A stretch of DNA of 64,000 nucleotides from Tatumella saanichensis (lineage in GTDB: Bacteria; Pseudomonadota; Gammaproteobacteria; Enterobacterales; Enterobacteriaceae). The stretch lies in contig NZ_ATMI01000031.1 in the NCBI RefSeq assembly GCF_000439375.1, forward strand, positions 79,649 through 143,648, in the 5' to 3' direction. The notes beneath the pieces are model-generated. The model was not told the DNA's origin and did no database searches. It was given only the letters and a program-made list of their open reading frames with translations. This document shows, in pieces, positions 41,446 through 52,194 of the stretch (the stretch's first letter is position 1; each line of letters opens with the position of its first letter). The translations under genes were made by a program, and so were the position numbers.

Positions 41446-42447
41446 TTAAGCTGCCTGTTTTTCCCGTTCCGGGTTCAACGTTACCGGACCTTCCGGCTGC
41501 CAGTTTCTCGTTTTACCTGACCACCGTTCAGGATGTATTTTCTGTGCCTGACGGTACAGTTCATCCCGTTGTTTCAGGAGCCTGTGGTCTTCTCCGCGAT
41601 GTCGTTCTGCCGGCGTCACATAGCCTATTCCGCTGTGACGGTGTGTTTCGTTATACCACCGGGTAAATTTTTCCACCCACTGACGGGCATCCGACAGTGT
41701 TCTGAACCCTGATGACGGCCACTGCGGCACATACTTCAGCGTCCGGAACAGTGATTCTGCATACGCATTATCGTTACTGACCCGCGGACGGCTGTGAGAC
41801 GGCGTGATATTCAGTTCGTGCAGTTTCATCTGCAGCGTCTGTGATTTCATCGCTGCGCCGTTATCTGCATGCAGTACCAGCGGATGCCGCCAGTAGCCTT
41901 CACGCATGACACTGCGCTGCATTAAAGCGGCAGCCTGTTCACCGCTTTCTGTCTCATGCACTTCATAACCCGTGATTTTCCGGCTGTACAGGTCGGTTAT
42001 CATATACAGGTAATACCAGCGTCCGCGCACCACCGACGGTAACCAGGTGATATCCCATGACCAGACCTGACAGGGCCCGCTGGCCGTATAGGTTGTCGGG
42101 ACGGCGGCCTTTTGCTGACGTGCCTGACGCCCCCGGCAGTGCACTTCGCCTGACCGCCGCAGCACACGGTAAAATGTGGATTCACTGGCCAGATAAATGC
42201 CTTTATCCGCCAGCCGTGGCACGATTTGTGACGGCGGCAGGCTGGCATATTCCGGCTGATGGCAGACAGCCCGTATCCGGCTTTCTTCCTCAGAGGATAA
42301 CCGGTTAAACGGTACCGGCCTGAGGGCTTCAGGTCTGCCGTCACGTGGTGTTTTCTGCCAGCGGCGCCAGGTACGCAGACTGATGCTGACTTCCCGGCAG
42401 GCAATAACAAGCCGGGCACCTGAGCTGACAGCTTCATTAATCCACAC
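41446..42447 (-). CDS. IS3-family OrfB (DDE transposase)
   Basis: The 333-residue frame (GTG start as annotated here) has a catalytic DDE set: VWSWDITWLP, LVLHADNGAAMKS and SNDNAYAESLFRTLKY. A rve integrase core and an HTH_21-like part (LADKGIYLASESTFYRVLRR) are visible. It may be made only as the OrfAB fusion. Confidence 0.9.
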   Translation of the reverse strand: MWINEAVSSGARLVIACREVSISLRTWRRWQKTPRDGRPEALRPVPFNRLSSEEESRIRAVCHQPEYASLPPSQIVPRLADKGIYLASESTFYRVLRRSGEVHCRGRQARQQKAAVPTTYTASGPCQVWSWDITWLPSVVRGRWYYLYMITDLYSRKITGYEVHETESGEQAAALMQRSVMREGYWRHPLVLHADNGAAMKSQTLQMKLHELNITPSHSRPRVSNDNAYAESLFRTLKYVPQWPSSGFRTLSDARQWVEKFTRWYNETHRHSGIGYVTPAERHRGEDHRLLKQRDELYRQAQKIHPERWSGKTRNWQPEGPVTLNPEREKQAA

Positions 42448-42959
42448 AATAAACTGTTGCCGCTCATTGTACGGCGTCAGTCTTCCCCGCCGGTTTCCCC
42501 GTAGTAATCCGTAAGCTTTTTTCGCAGTACCAGTATGGCTGCCGCCTCCGCCAGGGCCTTTTCTTTGCGGAGCAGTTCTTTCTTCAGCTGCTTATTTTCT
42601 TTCAGGCTCTGTTTCAGTGCCGCTTTATCACCGGGATTCTCCGTCTGTAAAAATCCCTGCCGCCACTGAACCAGCTGTTCCGGATACAGGCCTTTTTTAC
42701 GGCAGTATTCTGCCACTTCAGCCTCGGAAAGCGTGGCGGTTTCGACTATCACGGCAAAGCGTGCTTCTGCTGACCATTGGTCTGTTGTTTTCTCTGCACC
42801 GGGCACCGGTTTCCCCTCTGATTTAGCCTGATTACGCCAGTTATACAGGGTGGCTTCCGATATTCCTTCCATCTGTGCAACGGCTGCCACGGCCATATTG
42901 TAAGGCGGTAACAGTTTTGCCAGTGTTGCAGCCTTACGCTCCGGTGAAATACGTTTCAT
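41446..42959 (-). CDS. IS3-family transposase OrfAB by -1 frameshift
   Basis: The slippery heptamer A AAA AAG at 42516-42522 is in phase with OrfA (codons CGA AAA AAG). A minus-one slip leads into the OrfB frame without a stop: AYGLLRGNRRGRLTPYNERQ and on into OrfB. The fused protein would be the active transposase, as known for the IS3 family. The OrfB part begins without a good start codon of its own, which also supports frameshifting. Confidence 0.75.
42477..42959 (-). CDS. IS3-family OrfA (helix-turn-helix protein)
   Basis: The 160-residue product has two helix-turn-helix-like parts: VAAVAQMEGISEATLYNWRN and SEAEVAEYCRKKGLYPEQLV. A leucine-zipper-type helix follows (KENKQLKKELLRKEKALAEA). 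It binds the IS ends. It is longer than the typical OrfA of about 100 residues because of the doubled helix-turn-helix part. Confidence 0.88.
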   Translation of the reverse strand: MKRISPERKAATLAKLLPPYNMAVAAVAQMEGISEATLYNWRNQAKSEGKPVPGAEKTTDQWSAEARFAVIVETATLSEAEVAEYCRKKGLYPEQLVQWRQGFLQTENPGDKAALKQSLKENKQLKKELLRKEKALAEAAAILVLRKKLTDYYGETGGED

Positions 42960-42993
42960 GTGTCACTCCATGCCCTCAGATTGATTTTTCAGA

Positions 42994-43017
42994 GGGGGTG
43001 ACAACTATGCTGACACT
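42994..43017. repeat. IS right inverted repeat
   Basis: The 24 bases ending in TGACACT are the inverse of the left end apart from three mismatches. Confidence 0.75.
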
Positions 43018-43146
43018 GAGGGGTTAGTTTGCCGATTGATCAGATCGCAGAATCCAGGCTGAGTTCTCTCAAAGTAATCTACTATTCGGCGCAGCTATTT
43101 AGAATCCCAACGTGTAATTATTCGCAGATATTATCTGGAAGCCTTT

Positions 43147-43989
43147 TTACAATGTAAACCTTATTTCACAGAACCAGTTATTCTCTGAGAGGCAACTATA
43201 CAGTGCAGATTGCCAAGAATTTAAGCTTACAGATTTCTTTCCAGCTGCAGTCTCTGACAAATAATTTTTTAGCTCATCACTTCCACTTTTATCGTGAACT
43301 ATCTTTGCAATATATTCAATGCTTGCTAGCTCTTCAGCAGCATGTGAAGCATAAAGAGCACCTAATCTAAACGCTTTGAAGTGATACTTCATGCGTTCGG
43401 TAAGGACTGGCGGGCAAGTATTAGGTGGATCTACATAAAACTCAATCGCTACAGGAATGGACTCCCTTATTTTTGCTTTCACCCAGACAAACTGCTCTAC
43501 ATCATCGTAATATGGATGTAAAGTTTCCTCTTCAGAGCACGTCGGAATTCCTTCGTTCTTAGTTTTATTACAGTCTTGACATGCGGGAATAAGATTGAAA
43601 GGAGAAACGGCTAAGGATGGGAAATGTGCTTTTGGCAAGTGATGATCTAATGTTGAGACCACTCTTTGAGAACAAAGGGGACACCTACCATGATCTGGAA
43701 GTGACATTAATCTGTCATAGTAGATACGCCCCGGCGCTAATTTTTTAGCCATTCTATTTGTATACACAGACTTCATTTCGTTAACTGTTACCATAGTAGC
43801 AACATTGTCTTTGGGGAAAATTGTATGTAGTTGTGCATTTGATGCTTTCAAGTCAAATTCAACAGCGGAATCTTGTATTTCTTGAGAGCAAGCTATAAGT
43901 CTCATTTTCAAATTATCATCACGAATTCTATCAATGCAGGCTGTAAATACGTCTAACGCACTATCATTTGGCTTTGAAAGCTTTTTCAT
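43147..43989 (-). CDS. HNH nuclease, Septu PtuB-like
   Basis: The 280-residue product has a clear HNH domain at residues about 100-145: CPLCSQRVVSTLDHHLPKAH then FPSLAVSPFNLIPACQDCNK, with two CxxC pairs and DHHLPKAxxP. This arrangement, an HNH protein following an ABC-type ATPase, is that of Septu PtuB. Its ATG overlaps the ATPase stop (ATGA). It would be the effector that cuts DNA or RNA after phage sensing. The gene is AT-rich compared to phage late genes. Confidence 0.8.
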   Translation of the reverse strand: MKKLSKPNDSALDVFTACIDRIRDDNLKMRLIACSQEIQDSAVEFDLKASNAQLHTIFPKDNVATMVTVNEMKSVYTNRMAKKLAPGRIYYDRLMSLPDHGRCPLCSQRVVSTLDHHLPKAHFPSLAVSPFNLIPACQDCNKTKNEGIPTCSEEETLHPYYDDVEQFVWVKAKIRESIPVAIEFYVDPPNTCPPVLTERMKYHFKAFRLGALYASHAAEELASIEYIAKIVHDKSGSDELKNYLSETAAGKKSVSLNSWQSALYSCLSENNWFCEIRFTL

Positions 43990-45533
43990 GATTGATTTCT
44001 CTTAATTGAAAATAAAGCTCGTAAAATACCCTTGGCTTCAACCCCGAGTTGTCCCTTGAAATTGTCTACTGCTGAATCATAATTATCAAGCTTATTTACA
44101 GCCTCGTTAAGAAGATTATGGAACCCAGAGTCAGTATTTTCTAGTCCAAAAATCTCCCTAGTGAGTATTCCCACATTCTCACCAAATGACTCTATTTCTA
44201 ACCTCTCCACTTTAGAAAGATAGCCACTACGCCATAACTTCCAAGTACAACTTCGAGGGACTTCTTGAAGAACAACAGGAGAATGAGTAGCTATTATAGA
44301 AACTGCATTCCTATTGGTTAACAAGTCAGAGAGAGACCTTATAAAAGCTGACAACAATGGTGGGTGGAGATGCGCCTCTGGTTCATCTAAAAAAACTAAA
44401 CTTCTTTCTTCCATTGTCTCAACAAGCCTAGTGATGGTTAGCAATACAATCTTATGCCCTGAACTCAAATTTTTAAATATTTCTCCAGCTATATATTTAA
44501 ACTCATCTTCGTCTTGCTTATTTAATATTGAGGCCACATTAACATCAGAAAATACTGGATCCGACTCCAGTTTATCCACTGCTCTTTTCCAGCGTTCAAC
44601 CCTCCCTCCAGCCTTACAAGAAAGCATACTTTTTACAAATTCATTTTTTAATATTATAGGGCTTTTGGGTGGAAGGTTTTTCTCATCACCTTTTTTTACT
44701 CTTTTAAGACCTACATATGAAAACTGAATTCCAGTTGATTTATTTTTTTTCTCTGGTAATGGTTCTGTTTCATCAAAAGCACTAAAAGTAACTGATACTA
44801 CGTTAGAGAAAAGCTCACCAGCCAGTTGATCTTTTGATGAAAACTCACCAACTTTTGATGGGGTAGAAGTTTCATCAATCAATGAACTGATCATATTATT
44901 CATTAAATGCGTTTTCCCAACACCATTTCTTCCAATTAGCACATGAATGTTTGTTGGAGGGTTACTTTCTGGCACAACTTCAAAGCTTAAATCAATTCTG
45001 TCAGAGACTGTGCCCTTCATCACCGGTGACTTATATGAAAATGAGTATTTTGATAGCCGAGCACCACCTTTTGCAAGTCGACGGAACTGACCCTTGATTG
45101 ATGTATAACTGACAGTTCGAAGAAGAGAAATGCTAGTCACTCGTTCATTAATTGCTTTTTCATAGATATCTTCATTGAGAGCAATGTCATTAAGAGATGA
45201 TAATATTTCATTTCTAATATTCCCCCCAAGGTCATTCAACACTTCATAAAAACTGTCATCTTGACCTACGGAGAAGAAATTCTCATCGAGCTTTTCGAAA
45301 TCTTCTGGAATACTTGGCCTGCTTTGACCCCGGGTCATATTAAACTGGCCTATTTTAGTAGAGCCGATAACATTTTTTTCGTTATTTGAGTTGATATAAA
45401 CCAATGTATACATTGTGGAGAATTCAAACCAGTCATCCCAACTGTCAGTGATTAAATAGGCGCAGTTAGCTTTGTCAATCGGGGACGCACTTCCCGCAGG
45501 CAGCACTTTAAATTTCATCTTCAGCTCAATCAT
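43986..45533 (-). CDS. ABC-type ATPase, Septu PtuA-like, with N-terminal extension
   Basis: The 515-residue product has Walker A IGRNGVGKTHLM at residue 200-211, a Walker B with LVFLDEPEAHLHPPLLSAF at about 377-395, and SIIATHSPVVLQEVPR (H-loop). This is an AAA_21/OLD-like SMC-type ATPase. The first 190 residues form an extra domain before the Walker A, while canonical PtuA starts with its ATPase domain, so this may be a Septu variant. No reverse transcriptase or ncRNA typical of retron-associated PtuAB was seen upstream. It lies at the very end of the prophage, next to icd. Confidence 0.78.
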   Translation of the reverse strand: MIELKMKFKVLPAGSASPIDKANCAYLITDSWDDWFEFSTMYTLVYINSNNEKNVIGSTKIGQFNMTRGQSRPSIPEDFEKLDENFFSVGQDDSFYEVLNDLGGNIRNEILSSLNDIALNEDIYEKAINERVTSISLLRTVSYTSIKGQFRRLAKGGARLSKYSFSYKSPVMKGTVSDRIDLSFEVVPESNPPTNIHVLIGRNGVGKTHLMNNMISSLIDETSTPSKVGEFSSKDQLAGELFSNVVSVTFSAFDETEPLPEKKNKSTGIQFSYVGLKRVKKGDEKNLPPKSPIILKNEFVKSMLSCKAGGRVERWKRAVDKLESDPVFSDVNVASILNKQDEDEFKYIAGEIFKNLSSGHKIVLLTITRLVETMEERSLVFLDEPEAHLHPPLLSAFIRSLSDLLTNRNAVSIIATHSPVVLQEVPRSCTWKLWRSGYLSKVERLEIESFGENVGILTREIFGLENTDSGFHNLLNEAVNKLDNYDSAVDNFKGQLGVEAKGILRALFSIKRNQS

Positions 45534-45668
45534 TATAGTTAATTTAAAATACCTCTAAATGCTCAGAGTGTTTTAATATGTGTATTCCCAGCGAACTTCA
45601 CCACGAGTAGTTAGCGAGGGCTTTGATTTTATCTTTTATATTCATAAAGTATTAGCATTGAATACAAC

Positions 45669-45772
45669 TGTACCCAAGTAACTTTAAGGTGCAGGATGGT
45701 GGTACTCAAAAAAAGTTACCCTTAATGTTGCTTTTGGCTCAAGTTCCTGCAACTTGAAGTGCCATGGGTATA
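45669..45772. repeat. MITE-like element with inverted ends
   Basis: The left end TGTACCCAAGTAACTTTAAG and the inverse of the right end TATACCCATGGCACTTCAAG share most bases, and both continue with a TGCAGGA block. Sequences of the type TATACCC..CTTCAAGTTGCAGG are common intergenic repeats in Yersinia, Serratia and relatives. It is a 104-base non-coding element. Confidence 0.6.
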
Positions 45773-46010
45773 TCAAAATTAATAATAATCATCATATGAT
45801 GGTTCTAAACTCTCCTCAAGGGTTAATGTTAGAATAGAGCGGATAATCGTATGTAAATCTCAGTATCCCTCTTATCACATACCTGCCCCCCCCCACCCCA
45901 AAAATACTCCTCAACCCCATCCCTCACACAGCCCTCCTACAGCCCCCTCTCCACCCGATGTGTCACCCCCCTTCCCCTAAAAATCAGCCCCTTACTCACC
46001 CTATAAGTGA

Positions 46011-46132
46011 AATACAGTTAAATACAGTTAAATACTTTTGGAAAAATTTTGGGGAAAGCGGTTCTAAATTTCCCATATATTTCATTGAGTTAAAAAGATA
46101 AAGTGAAACAGTTTTGGGGAATTTTTGGGGAA
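46011..46132. repeat. Candidate integrase arm-type repeats near attachment site
   Basis: AATACAGTTA is repeated in tandem at 46011-46020 and 46021-46030, followed by AATACTTTT. TTTTGGGGAA occurs three times, at 46047-46056, 46112-46121 and 46123-46132. Their place beside icd fits binding sites of the integrase at the phage end. The crossover core itself is not identified; in e14 it is inside icd. Confidence 0.5.
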
Positions 46133-46145
46133 CGGGGTGACAGGC

Positions 46146-46177
46146 AAAAAAAACACGGGTCCATCTCTGAACCCGTG
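46146..46177 (-). terminator. Rho-independent terminator of icd
   Basis: On the minus strand CACGGGT and ACCCGTG pair around a ten-base loop, followed by eight T. It lies about 25 bases after the icd stop. If integration is inside icd as with e14, this terminator is carried by the prophage. Confidence 0.85.
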
Positions 46178-46201
46178 CTTAAGTATTACGATGCGGGGGG
46201 A

Positions 46202-47452
46202 TTACATGTGGCTGATGATCGCGTCACCGAATTCTGAGGATTTCAGCAGTTTAGCGCCGTCCATCAGACGTTCGAAGTCATAGGTCACGGTTTTAGCGGC
46301 GATAGCCCCTTCCATTCCCTTAATGATTAAGTCAGCGGCTTCGGTCCAGCCGAGGTGGCGCAGCATCATTTCTGCTGAGAGGATCACTGAGCCTGGGTTG
46401 ACTTTGTCTTGGCCCGCGTATTTTGGTGCGGTACCGTGGGTAGCTTCAAACAGTGCGCATTCGTCACCGATGTTTGCGCCCGGAGCAATACCGATACCGC
46501 CCACCTGTGCTGCCAGGGCATCAGAGATATAGTCACCGTTAAGGTTCATACAGGCAATAACGTCGTATTCGGCAGGACGCAGCAGGATCTGTTGCAGGAA
46601 GGCATCAGCAATGACATCTTTAACGATAATCTGTTTGCCGGTGTTCGGGTTTTTAAAGCTCATCCACGGGCCACCATCCAGCAACTCACCACCGAACTCT
46701 TCTTTCACTAACTGATAGCCCCAGTCTTTGAAAGCGCCTTCGGTGAATTTCATGATGTTACCTTTATGCACCAGGGTCAGAGAGTCACGGTCATTGGCAA
46801 TGGTGTATTCTACCGCTGCACGGACCAGACGCTTAGTTCCTTCTTCGGAACACGGTTTGACACCGATACCACACTGCTCTGGGAAACGGATTTTCTTAAC
46901 ACCCATCTCTTCACGCAGAAAGTTAATCACTTTGTCCGCTTCGGCACTGCCGGCTTTCCACTCGATACCTGCATAGATATCTTCGGAATTTTCACGGAAG
47001 ATCACCATATCGGTATCTTCAGGGCGCTTTAATGGGCTTGGCGTGCCACGGTAGTAGCGTACCGGACGCAGGCATACATACAAATCTAGTTGCTGGCGCA
47101 GTGCCACGTTCAATGAACGAATACCACCACCTACCGGGGTCGTCAGTGGACCTTTAATGGCGACGCGATACTCTTTGATCAGATCCAGGGTTTCCTTAGG
47201 TAACCAGACATCTTGCCCGTAAAGTTCAACCGATTTTTCACCGGTATAAATTTCCATCCAAGAGACTTTACGTTTGCCCTGATAGGCCTTTTCTACGGCA
47301 GCATCAACGACTTTCAACATTACAGGCGATACATCAACACCGATACCGTCACCCTCAATATAAGGGATCACCGGGTTATTGGGGACAACGAGTTTTCCCT
47401 GATCCAGAGTGATCTTTTGACCTTCCGTCGGAACAACAACTTTGCTTTCCAT
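46202..47452 (-). CDS. icd: Isocitrate dehydrogenase (NADP+)
   Basis: Converts isocitrate to 2-oxoglutarate in the citric acid cycle. The 416-residue product aligns by eye with E. coli Icd throughout: [16 protein letters not shown] at the start, [13 protein letters not shown] with the serine phosphorylated by Ace[15 protein letters not shown], and SGDA-type end [24 protein letters not shown] precedes the ATG at 47452. The gene is the attachment target of e14-like prophages; the last part of the coding sequence may come from the phage. Confidence 0.97.
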   Translation of the reverse strand: MESKVVVPTEGQKITLDQGKLVVPNNPVIPYIEGDGIGVDVSPVMLKVVDAAVEKAYQGKRKVSWMEIYTGEKSVELYGQDVWLPKETLDLIKEYRVAIKGPLTTPVGGGIRSLNVALRQQLDLYVCLRPVRYYRGTPSPLKRPEDTDMVIFRENSEDIYAGIEWKAGSAEADKVINFLREEMGVKKIRFPEQCGIGVKPCSEEGTKRLVRAAVEYTIANDRDSLTLVHKGNIMKFTEGAFKDWGYQLVKEEFGGELLDGGPWMSFKNPNTGKQIIVKDVIADAFLQQILLRPAEYDVIACMNLNGDYISDALAAQVGGIGIAPGANIGDECALFEATHGTAPKYAGQDKVNPGSVILSAEMMLRHLGWTEAADLIIKGMEGAIAAKTVTYDFERLMDGAKLLKSSEFGDAIISHM

Positions 47453-47799
47453 CAACCTCTCCTTCGAGCGATTTTTATGTTAATGATTTGTAAGATGCCG
47501 GATCATACTACTTGAATATGCCTGCAATAGCTTGCAAAAAAAAACGAGCAGTCTGCCTGATTCGGATAACACACAAGCTAAGAGTATTACCGCAATTTTC
47601 CTTCGGTGATAAGCATTTTATTTGGAGTGTGCGGAATAATTTTAGCCGTGCGGCTAAGTCGAGTCGATAAAATGACGAAATGTAAGTGCTCGTAAAGTAA
47701 ACAATTATTTTAGAGAACGCCGTCAGGCGGCACTTTGGCCGCTGTTGGTGTGCCCCGCTTCAGGTTATACTTCTGTGAAGTCCATCAAAGTTAAAAGTT
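47453..47799. other. Divergent promoter region icd / rluE
   Basis: No gene is present. On the minus strand TATGAT (47502-47507) is a likely -10 element for icd. Region 47580-47760 is expected to hold the rluE promoter. No riboswitch or small RNA was recognised. Confidence 0.5.
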
Positions 47800-48420
47800 A
47801 TGCATAATCGATCCCGAACTCGACGTCCTTCTTCACGCCCAGCGACCTCTCCGGCCAACAATGGGCCAGCACGGGTGATACTGTTTAATAAGCCGTTCGA
47901 TGTGTTGCCGCAGTTTACCGATGAGGGGGGGCGTCAGACCTTAAAAGCGTTTATTCCTGTGCCCGGCGTCTATGCTGCCGGTCGCTTAGATCGTGACAGT
48001 GAAGGGCTACTGTTGCTCACCAATAACGGTAAATTGCAGGCCAAGCTGACACAGCCGGGTAAACGCACGCCTAAAATTTATTTTGTCCAAGTAGAAGGCG
48101 AACCCAGGGATGAGGATCTGCAACGGCTGCGTGATGGCGTCACATTAAAAGATGGGCCGACATTGCCGGCGGGTGTTGAGCACGTCGAAGAACCAAATTG
48201 GTTGTGGCCACGTCAGCCGCCAGTGCGCGAACGTAAAACTATCCCTACTTGCTGGCTGAAGATCACAGTGTATGAAGGTCGTAACCGCCAGGTGCGGCGG
48301 ATGACAGCGTTTATCGGTTATCCCACCCTACGGCTTATTCGATATGCTATCGGCGACTATTCGTTAGAGGGATTACCACAAGGTCAATGGCGAGATGTGC
48401 CACCGCCAGGCAACCGCTAA
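47800..48420 (+). CDS. rluE: 23S rRNA pseudouridine(2457) synthase
   Basis: The 206-residue product has [20 protein letters not shown], the catalytic aspartate in [17 protein letters not shown] and the C-terminal [20 protein letters not shown], as in RluE of the RsuA family. The N-terminal 23 residues are basic and poor in structure. It is divergent from icd and followed by nudJ after 30 bases, the E. coli order. Confidence 0.93.
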   Translation: MHNRSRTRRPSSRPATSPANNGPARVILFNKPFDVLPQFTDEGGRQTLKAFIPVPGVYAAGRLDRDSEGLLLLTNNGKLQAKLTQPGKRTPKIYFVQVEGEPRDEDLQRLRDGVTLKDGPTLPAGVEHVEEPNWLWPRQPPVRERKTIPTCWLKITVYEGRNRQVRRMTAFIGYPTLRLIRYAIGDYSLEGLPQGQWRDVPPPGNR

Positions 48421-48450
48421 ACCATAGCCACGGGGCGTTAAGGAGCCATT

Positions 48451-48909
48451 ATGTTTCATCCGAATATTACTGTCGCCTGCTTGGTGCAGGCTGAAGGCAG
48501 ATTACTGGTGGTTGAGGAGTGGGTGAACGGCCTACCGACCCTTAATCAACCGGCCGGTCATCTGGAGGCCGGAGAAACGCTGCTTCAGGCGGCCCAACGA
48601 GAGCTGTACGAAGAGACCGGTATTCAGGCAATACCCGAGTATTTTCTCGGAGTGCACCAGTGGATAGCCCCAGATAAAACGCCGTTTATTCGCTTTCTGT
48701 TCGGACTGGACCTCTCCTTTTGTGCGCTCGCCACTCCCCTAGACGCTGATATTAGCGGCTGTCACTGGTTATCCCCAGATGAGGTGCTAGGCGCGAACCA
48801 TCTACGTTCGCCGCTGGTCGCCGAAAGTGTCCGCTGTTGGCAGCAGGGCCAGCGTTACCCGCTAAGCCTGGTCAACGCCTTCAATTGGCCCGCCAGTGGG
48901 GATGCGTAA
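48451..48909 (+). CDS. nudJ: Nudix phosphatase NudJ
   Basis: The 152-residue protein has the Nudix box pattern GX5EX7REXXEETG around [20 protein letters not shown]. NudJ hydrolyses hydroxymethylpyrimidine pyrophosphate and nucleotides. It lies between rluE and mnmA as in E. coli. AGGAG precedes the start. Confidence 0.93.
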   Translation: MFHPNITVACLVQAEGRLLVVEEWVNGLPTLNQPAGHLEAGETLLQAAQRELYEETGIQAIPEYFLGVHQWIAPDKTPFIRFLFGLDLSFCALATPLDADISGCHWLSPDEVLGANHLRSPLVAESVRCWQQGQRYPLSLVNAFNWPASGDA

Positions 48910-48972
48910 ACCCAGGCAGCGTGATAGGATATGTCGCCGGTTTTCTTTAAATGTGTCTTGTGTGAGTAGGTC

Positions 48973-50085
48973 ATGTCTGACAAAAGTCAAAAAAAAGTAA
49001 TCGTCGGTATGTCCGGCGGCGTTGATTCTTCCGTTTCTGCTTGGCTGCTGATGCAGCAGGGCTACCAGGTCGAAGGCCTGTTTATGAAAAACTGGGAAGA
49101 GGATGACGGTGAAGAGTACTGCACCGCAGCCGAAGATTTGGCTGACGCACAAGCCGTTTGCGACAAACTGGGCATCAAACTGCATAAAATTAACTTTGCT
49201 GCCGAGTACTGGGATAATGTCTTTGAGCATTTTCTCGAAGAGTACAAAGCCGGACGCACTCCTAACCCGGATATTCTGTGCAACAAAGAAATTAAATTTA
49301 AAGCCTTTTTGGAATTTGCTGCTGAAGATCTGGGTGCGGATCTGATTGCCACCGGCCACTATGTCCGTCGCCAAGATAAAGACGGCAAAAGCCTGCTGCT
49401 GCGCGGCTTGGACAGCAATAAAGATCAAAGCTATTTCTTGTACGCCCTTAGCCACCAGCAGATAGCTCAAAGTCTGTTCCCGGTCGGCGAGTTGGAAAAA
49501 CCGGAAGTGCGCCGCATCGCTAAAGAGCTGGACTTGGTCACCGCCCGTAAAAAAGATTCTACCGGTATTTGCTTTATCGGTGAGCGCAAATTCCGTGATT
49601 TCCTTGGCCGCTATCTGCCTGCACAGCCAGGGATCATCGAAAGCACTGACGGCCAGGTTCTCGGTGAACATCAGGGTCTGATGTATCACACCTTGGGCCA
49701 GCGTAAAGGTCTGGGTATCGGTGGGCTTAAAGACAGCAACGATAACCCCTGGTATGTGGTGGATAAAGACGTCGCCAATAATCGTCTGATCGTCGCTCAA
49801 GGTGCCGAACATCCTCGACTGATGTCAGTGGGACTGGTCGCCCGTCAGCTGGATTGGGTGGATCGCCAGCCGATCACCGAACCTCTACGCTGTACGGTAA
49901 AAACCCGTTATCGCCAGACGGATATCCCCTGTCAGATCATCCCGCTGTCTGCAGATACCATCGAAGTACGCTTTGACGAGCCAGTGGCCGCGGTCACGCC
50001 AGGACAGTCAGCGGTGTTCTACCAAGGTGAAGTTTGCCTCGGTGGCGGCGTGATCGAGCAGCGCCTACCCTTACCTACAGCCTAA
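48973..50085 (+). CDS. mnmA: tRNA-specific 2-thiouridylase
   Basis: The 370-residue enzyme makes 2-thiouridine at the wobble base of tRNAs for Lys, Glu and Gln. The PP-loop [15 protein letters not shown] is at the start, the first catalytic cysteine in [13 protein letters not shown], the second in [15 protein letters not shown]. Length and motifs are normal. hflD starts 15 bases downstream. Confidence 0.96.
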   Translation: MSDKSQKKVIVGMSGGVDSSVSAWLLMQQGYQVEGLFMKNWEEDDGEEYCTAAEDLADAQAVCDKLGIKLHKINFAAEYWDNVFEHFLEEYKAGRTPNPDILCNKEIKFKAFLEFAAEDLGADLIATGHYVRRQDKDGKSLLLRGLDSNKDQSYFLYALSHQQIAQSLFPVGELEKPEVRRIAKELDLVTARKKDSTGICFIGERKFRDFLGRYLPAQPGIIESTDGQVLGEHQGLMYHTLGQRKGLGIGGLKDSNDNPWYVVDKDVANNRLIVAQGAEHPRLMSVGLVARQLDWVDRQPITEPLRCTVKTRYRQTDIPCQIIPLSADTIEVRFDEPVAAVTPGQSAVFYQGEVCLGGGVIEQRLPLPTA

Positions 50086-50100
50086 GAGACCGGGATCACG

Positions 50101-50742
50101 GTGGCTAAAAATAACTATGATATCACCCTGGCACTGGCCGGGGTCTGCCAGGCAGCCCATTTGGCTCAACAACTGGCCCATCAGGGACATTGCCCACAAC
50201 CGGTGTTTGAGGTGTCGCTGCGCAGTCTGCTTGATCTTAATCCACCGAATACCCTGGCGGTATTTGGCCAAAAGGAAGAGAATCTGCGCTTCGGGCTAGA
50301 ATCACTGATTGCAGTGTTGCATAACCCATCCCGCCAAGGGGCCGGTGCCGATATTACCCGCTATACCCTAAGCCTGCTGATGTTAGAACGTAAGCTTGCG
50401 AAAAACCGCAAGGCGATGGCAGAACTGACCGATCGGATCGCCAAATTAGATCGTCAGTTACAGTTTTACGGACTGGGATCTGAAACTATTACCGCGGCAA
50501 TAGCCGGCATTTACGTTGATGTTATCAGCCCTGTGGGGCCGCGTATCCAAGTGACCGGCTCTTCTGCAGTGCTACAAAACCCGCAGGTGCAGAGTAAAGT
50601 CCGCGCGGCACTGTTATGCGGTATCCGCTCGGCCGTGCTGTGGCAACAGGTCGGTGGAAGCCGCCTGCAACTGATGTTCAGTCGCTCACGCATCGTCGAT
50701 GAAGCGAAAACTATTTTATCCCGTTTGTCGCCCGGTGTTTAA
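50101..50742 (+). CDS. hflD: High frequency lysogenisation protein HflD
   Basis: The 213-residue membrane-associated protein contains [19 protein letters not shown] and [20 protein letters not shown] as in HflD, which in E. coli reduces lambda CII activity. A GTG start at 50101 is used. It follows mnmA by 15 bases and precedes purB, as in E. coli. Confidence 0.93.
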   Translation: MAKNNYDITLALAGVCQAAHLAQQLAHQGHCPQPVFEVSLRSLLDLNPPNTLAVFGQKEENLRFGLESLIAVLHNPSRQGAGADITRYTLSLLMLERKLAKNRKAMAELTDRIAKLDRQLQFYGLGSETITAAIAGIYVDVISPVGPRIQVTGSSAVLQNPQVQSKVRAALLCGIRSAVLWQQVGGSRLQLMFSRSRIVDEAKTILSRLSPGV

Positions 50743-52158
<1,416 letters not shown>

Positions 52159-52169
52159 TTTTTCTCCCC

Positions 52170-52194
52170 ACAGGTCGGAAATCCCGGCCTGTGT
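52170..52194 (+). terminator. Hairpin after purB
   Basis: CACAGGTCGG and CCGGCCTGTG form a ten-base stem with one G-T pair. The T run after it is poor, so transcription may partly go on into phoPQ, as in E. coli. Confidence 0.5.

Larger units (their letters stand above)
41415..43017 (-). mobile_element. IS3-family insertion sequence
   Basis: A 1603-base element holds two overlapping transposase frames and imperfect terminal inverted repeats: the left end AGTGTCAAGGTAGTTGTCAC and the inverted right end AGTGTCAGCATAGTTGTCAC match at 17 of 20 positions, and CCCC follows on both. No clear target duplication is seen next to the ends (GTA to the left, GAG to the right), so the flanks may have been rearranged. 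The element looks intact and separates the XRE-ImmA pair from the Septu-like pair. Confidence 0.88.
45534..46145. other. Non-coding prophage end, between Septu-like genes and icd terminator
   Basis: This gap of about 600 bases has no gene. It holds a MITE-like palindromic repeat (45669-45772), a C-rich, almost G-free stretch at about 45880-45990, and short direct repeats at 46011-46132 that look like integrase arm sites. Confidence 0.6.
1..46200. mobile_element. e14-like prophage at icd: lambda-type head, Mu-type contractile tail
   Basis: Seen: a complete phage gene set (integrase, Xis, CI/Cro, Rha antirepressor, replication, Q-like, lysis, terminase, head, contractile tail) lies between the left window edge and the 3' end of icd. 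The order icd - accessory genes - integrase - xis - repressor is that of E. coli e14, and the integrase resembles IntE. Inference: integration is at the 3' end of icd, so the last part of icd and its terminator may be phage-borne as in e14. The left attachment site is not seen; no second copy of the icd 3' end was found in 1-2088, so the element probably starts outside the window or is rearranged. The boundaries given are approximate. Confidence 0.8.

Noticed and set aside
43986..46140. Retron associated with the Septu-like genes
   Set aside because: No reverse transcriptase frame and no msr/msd-like structure were seen in this interval.
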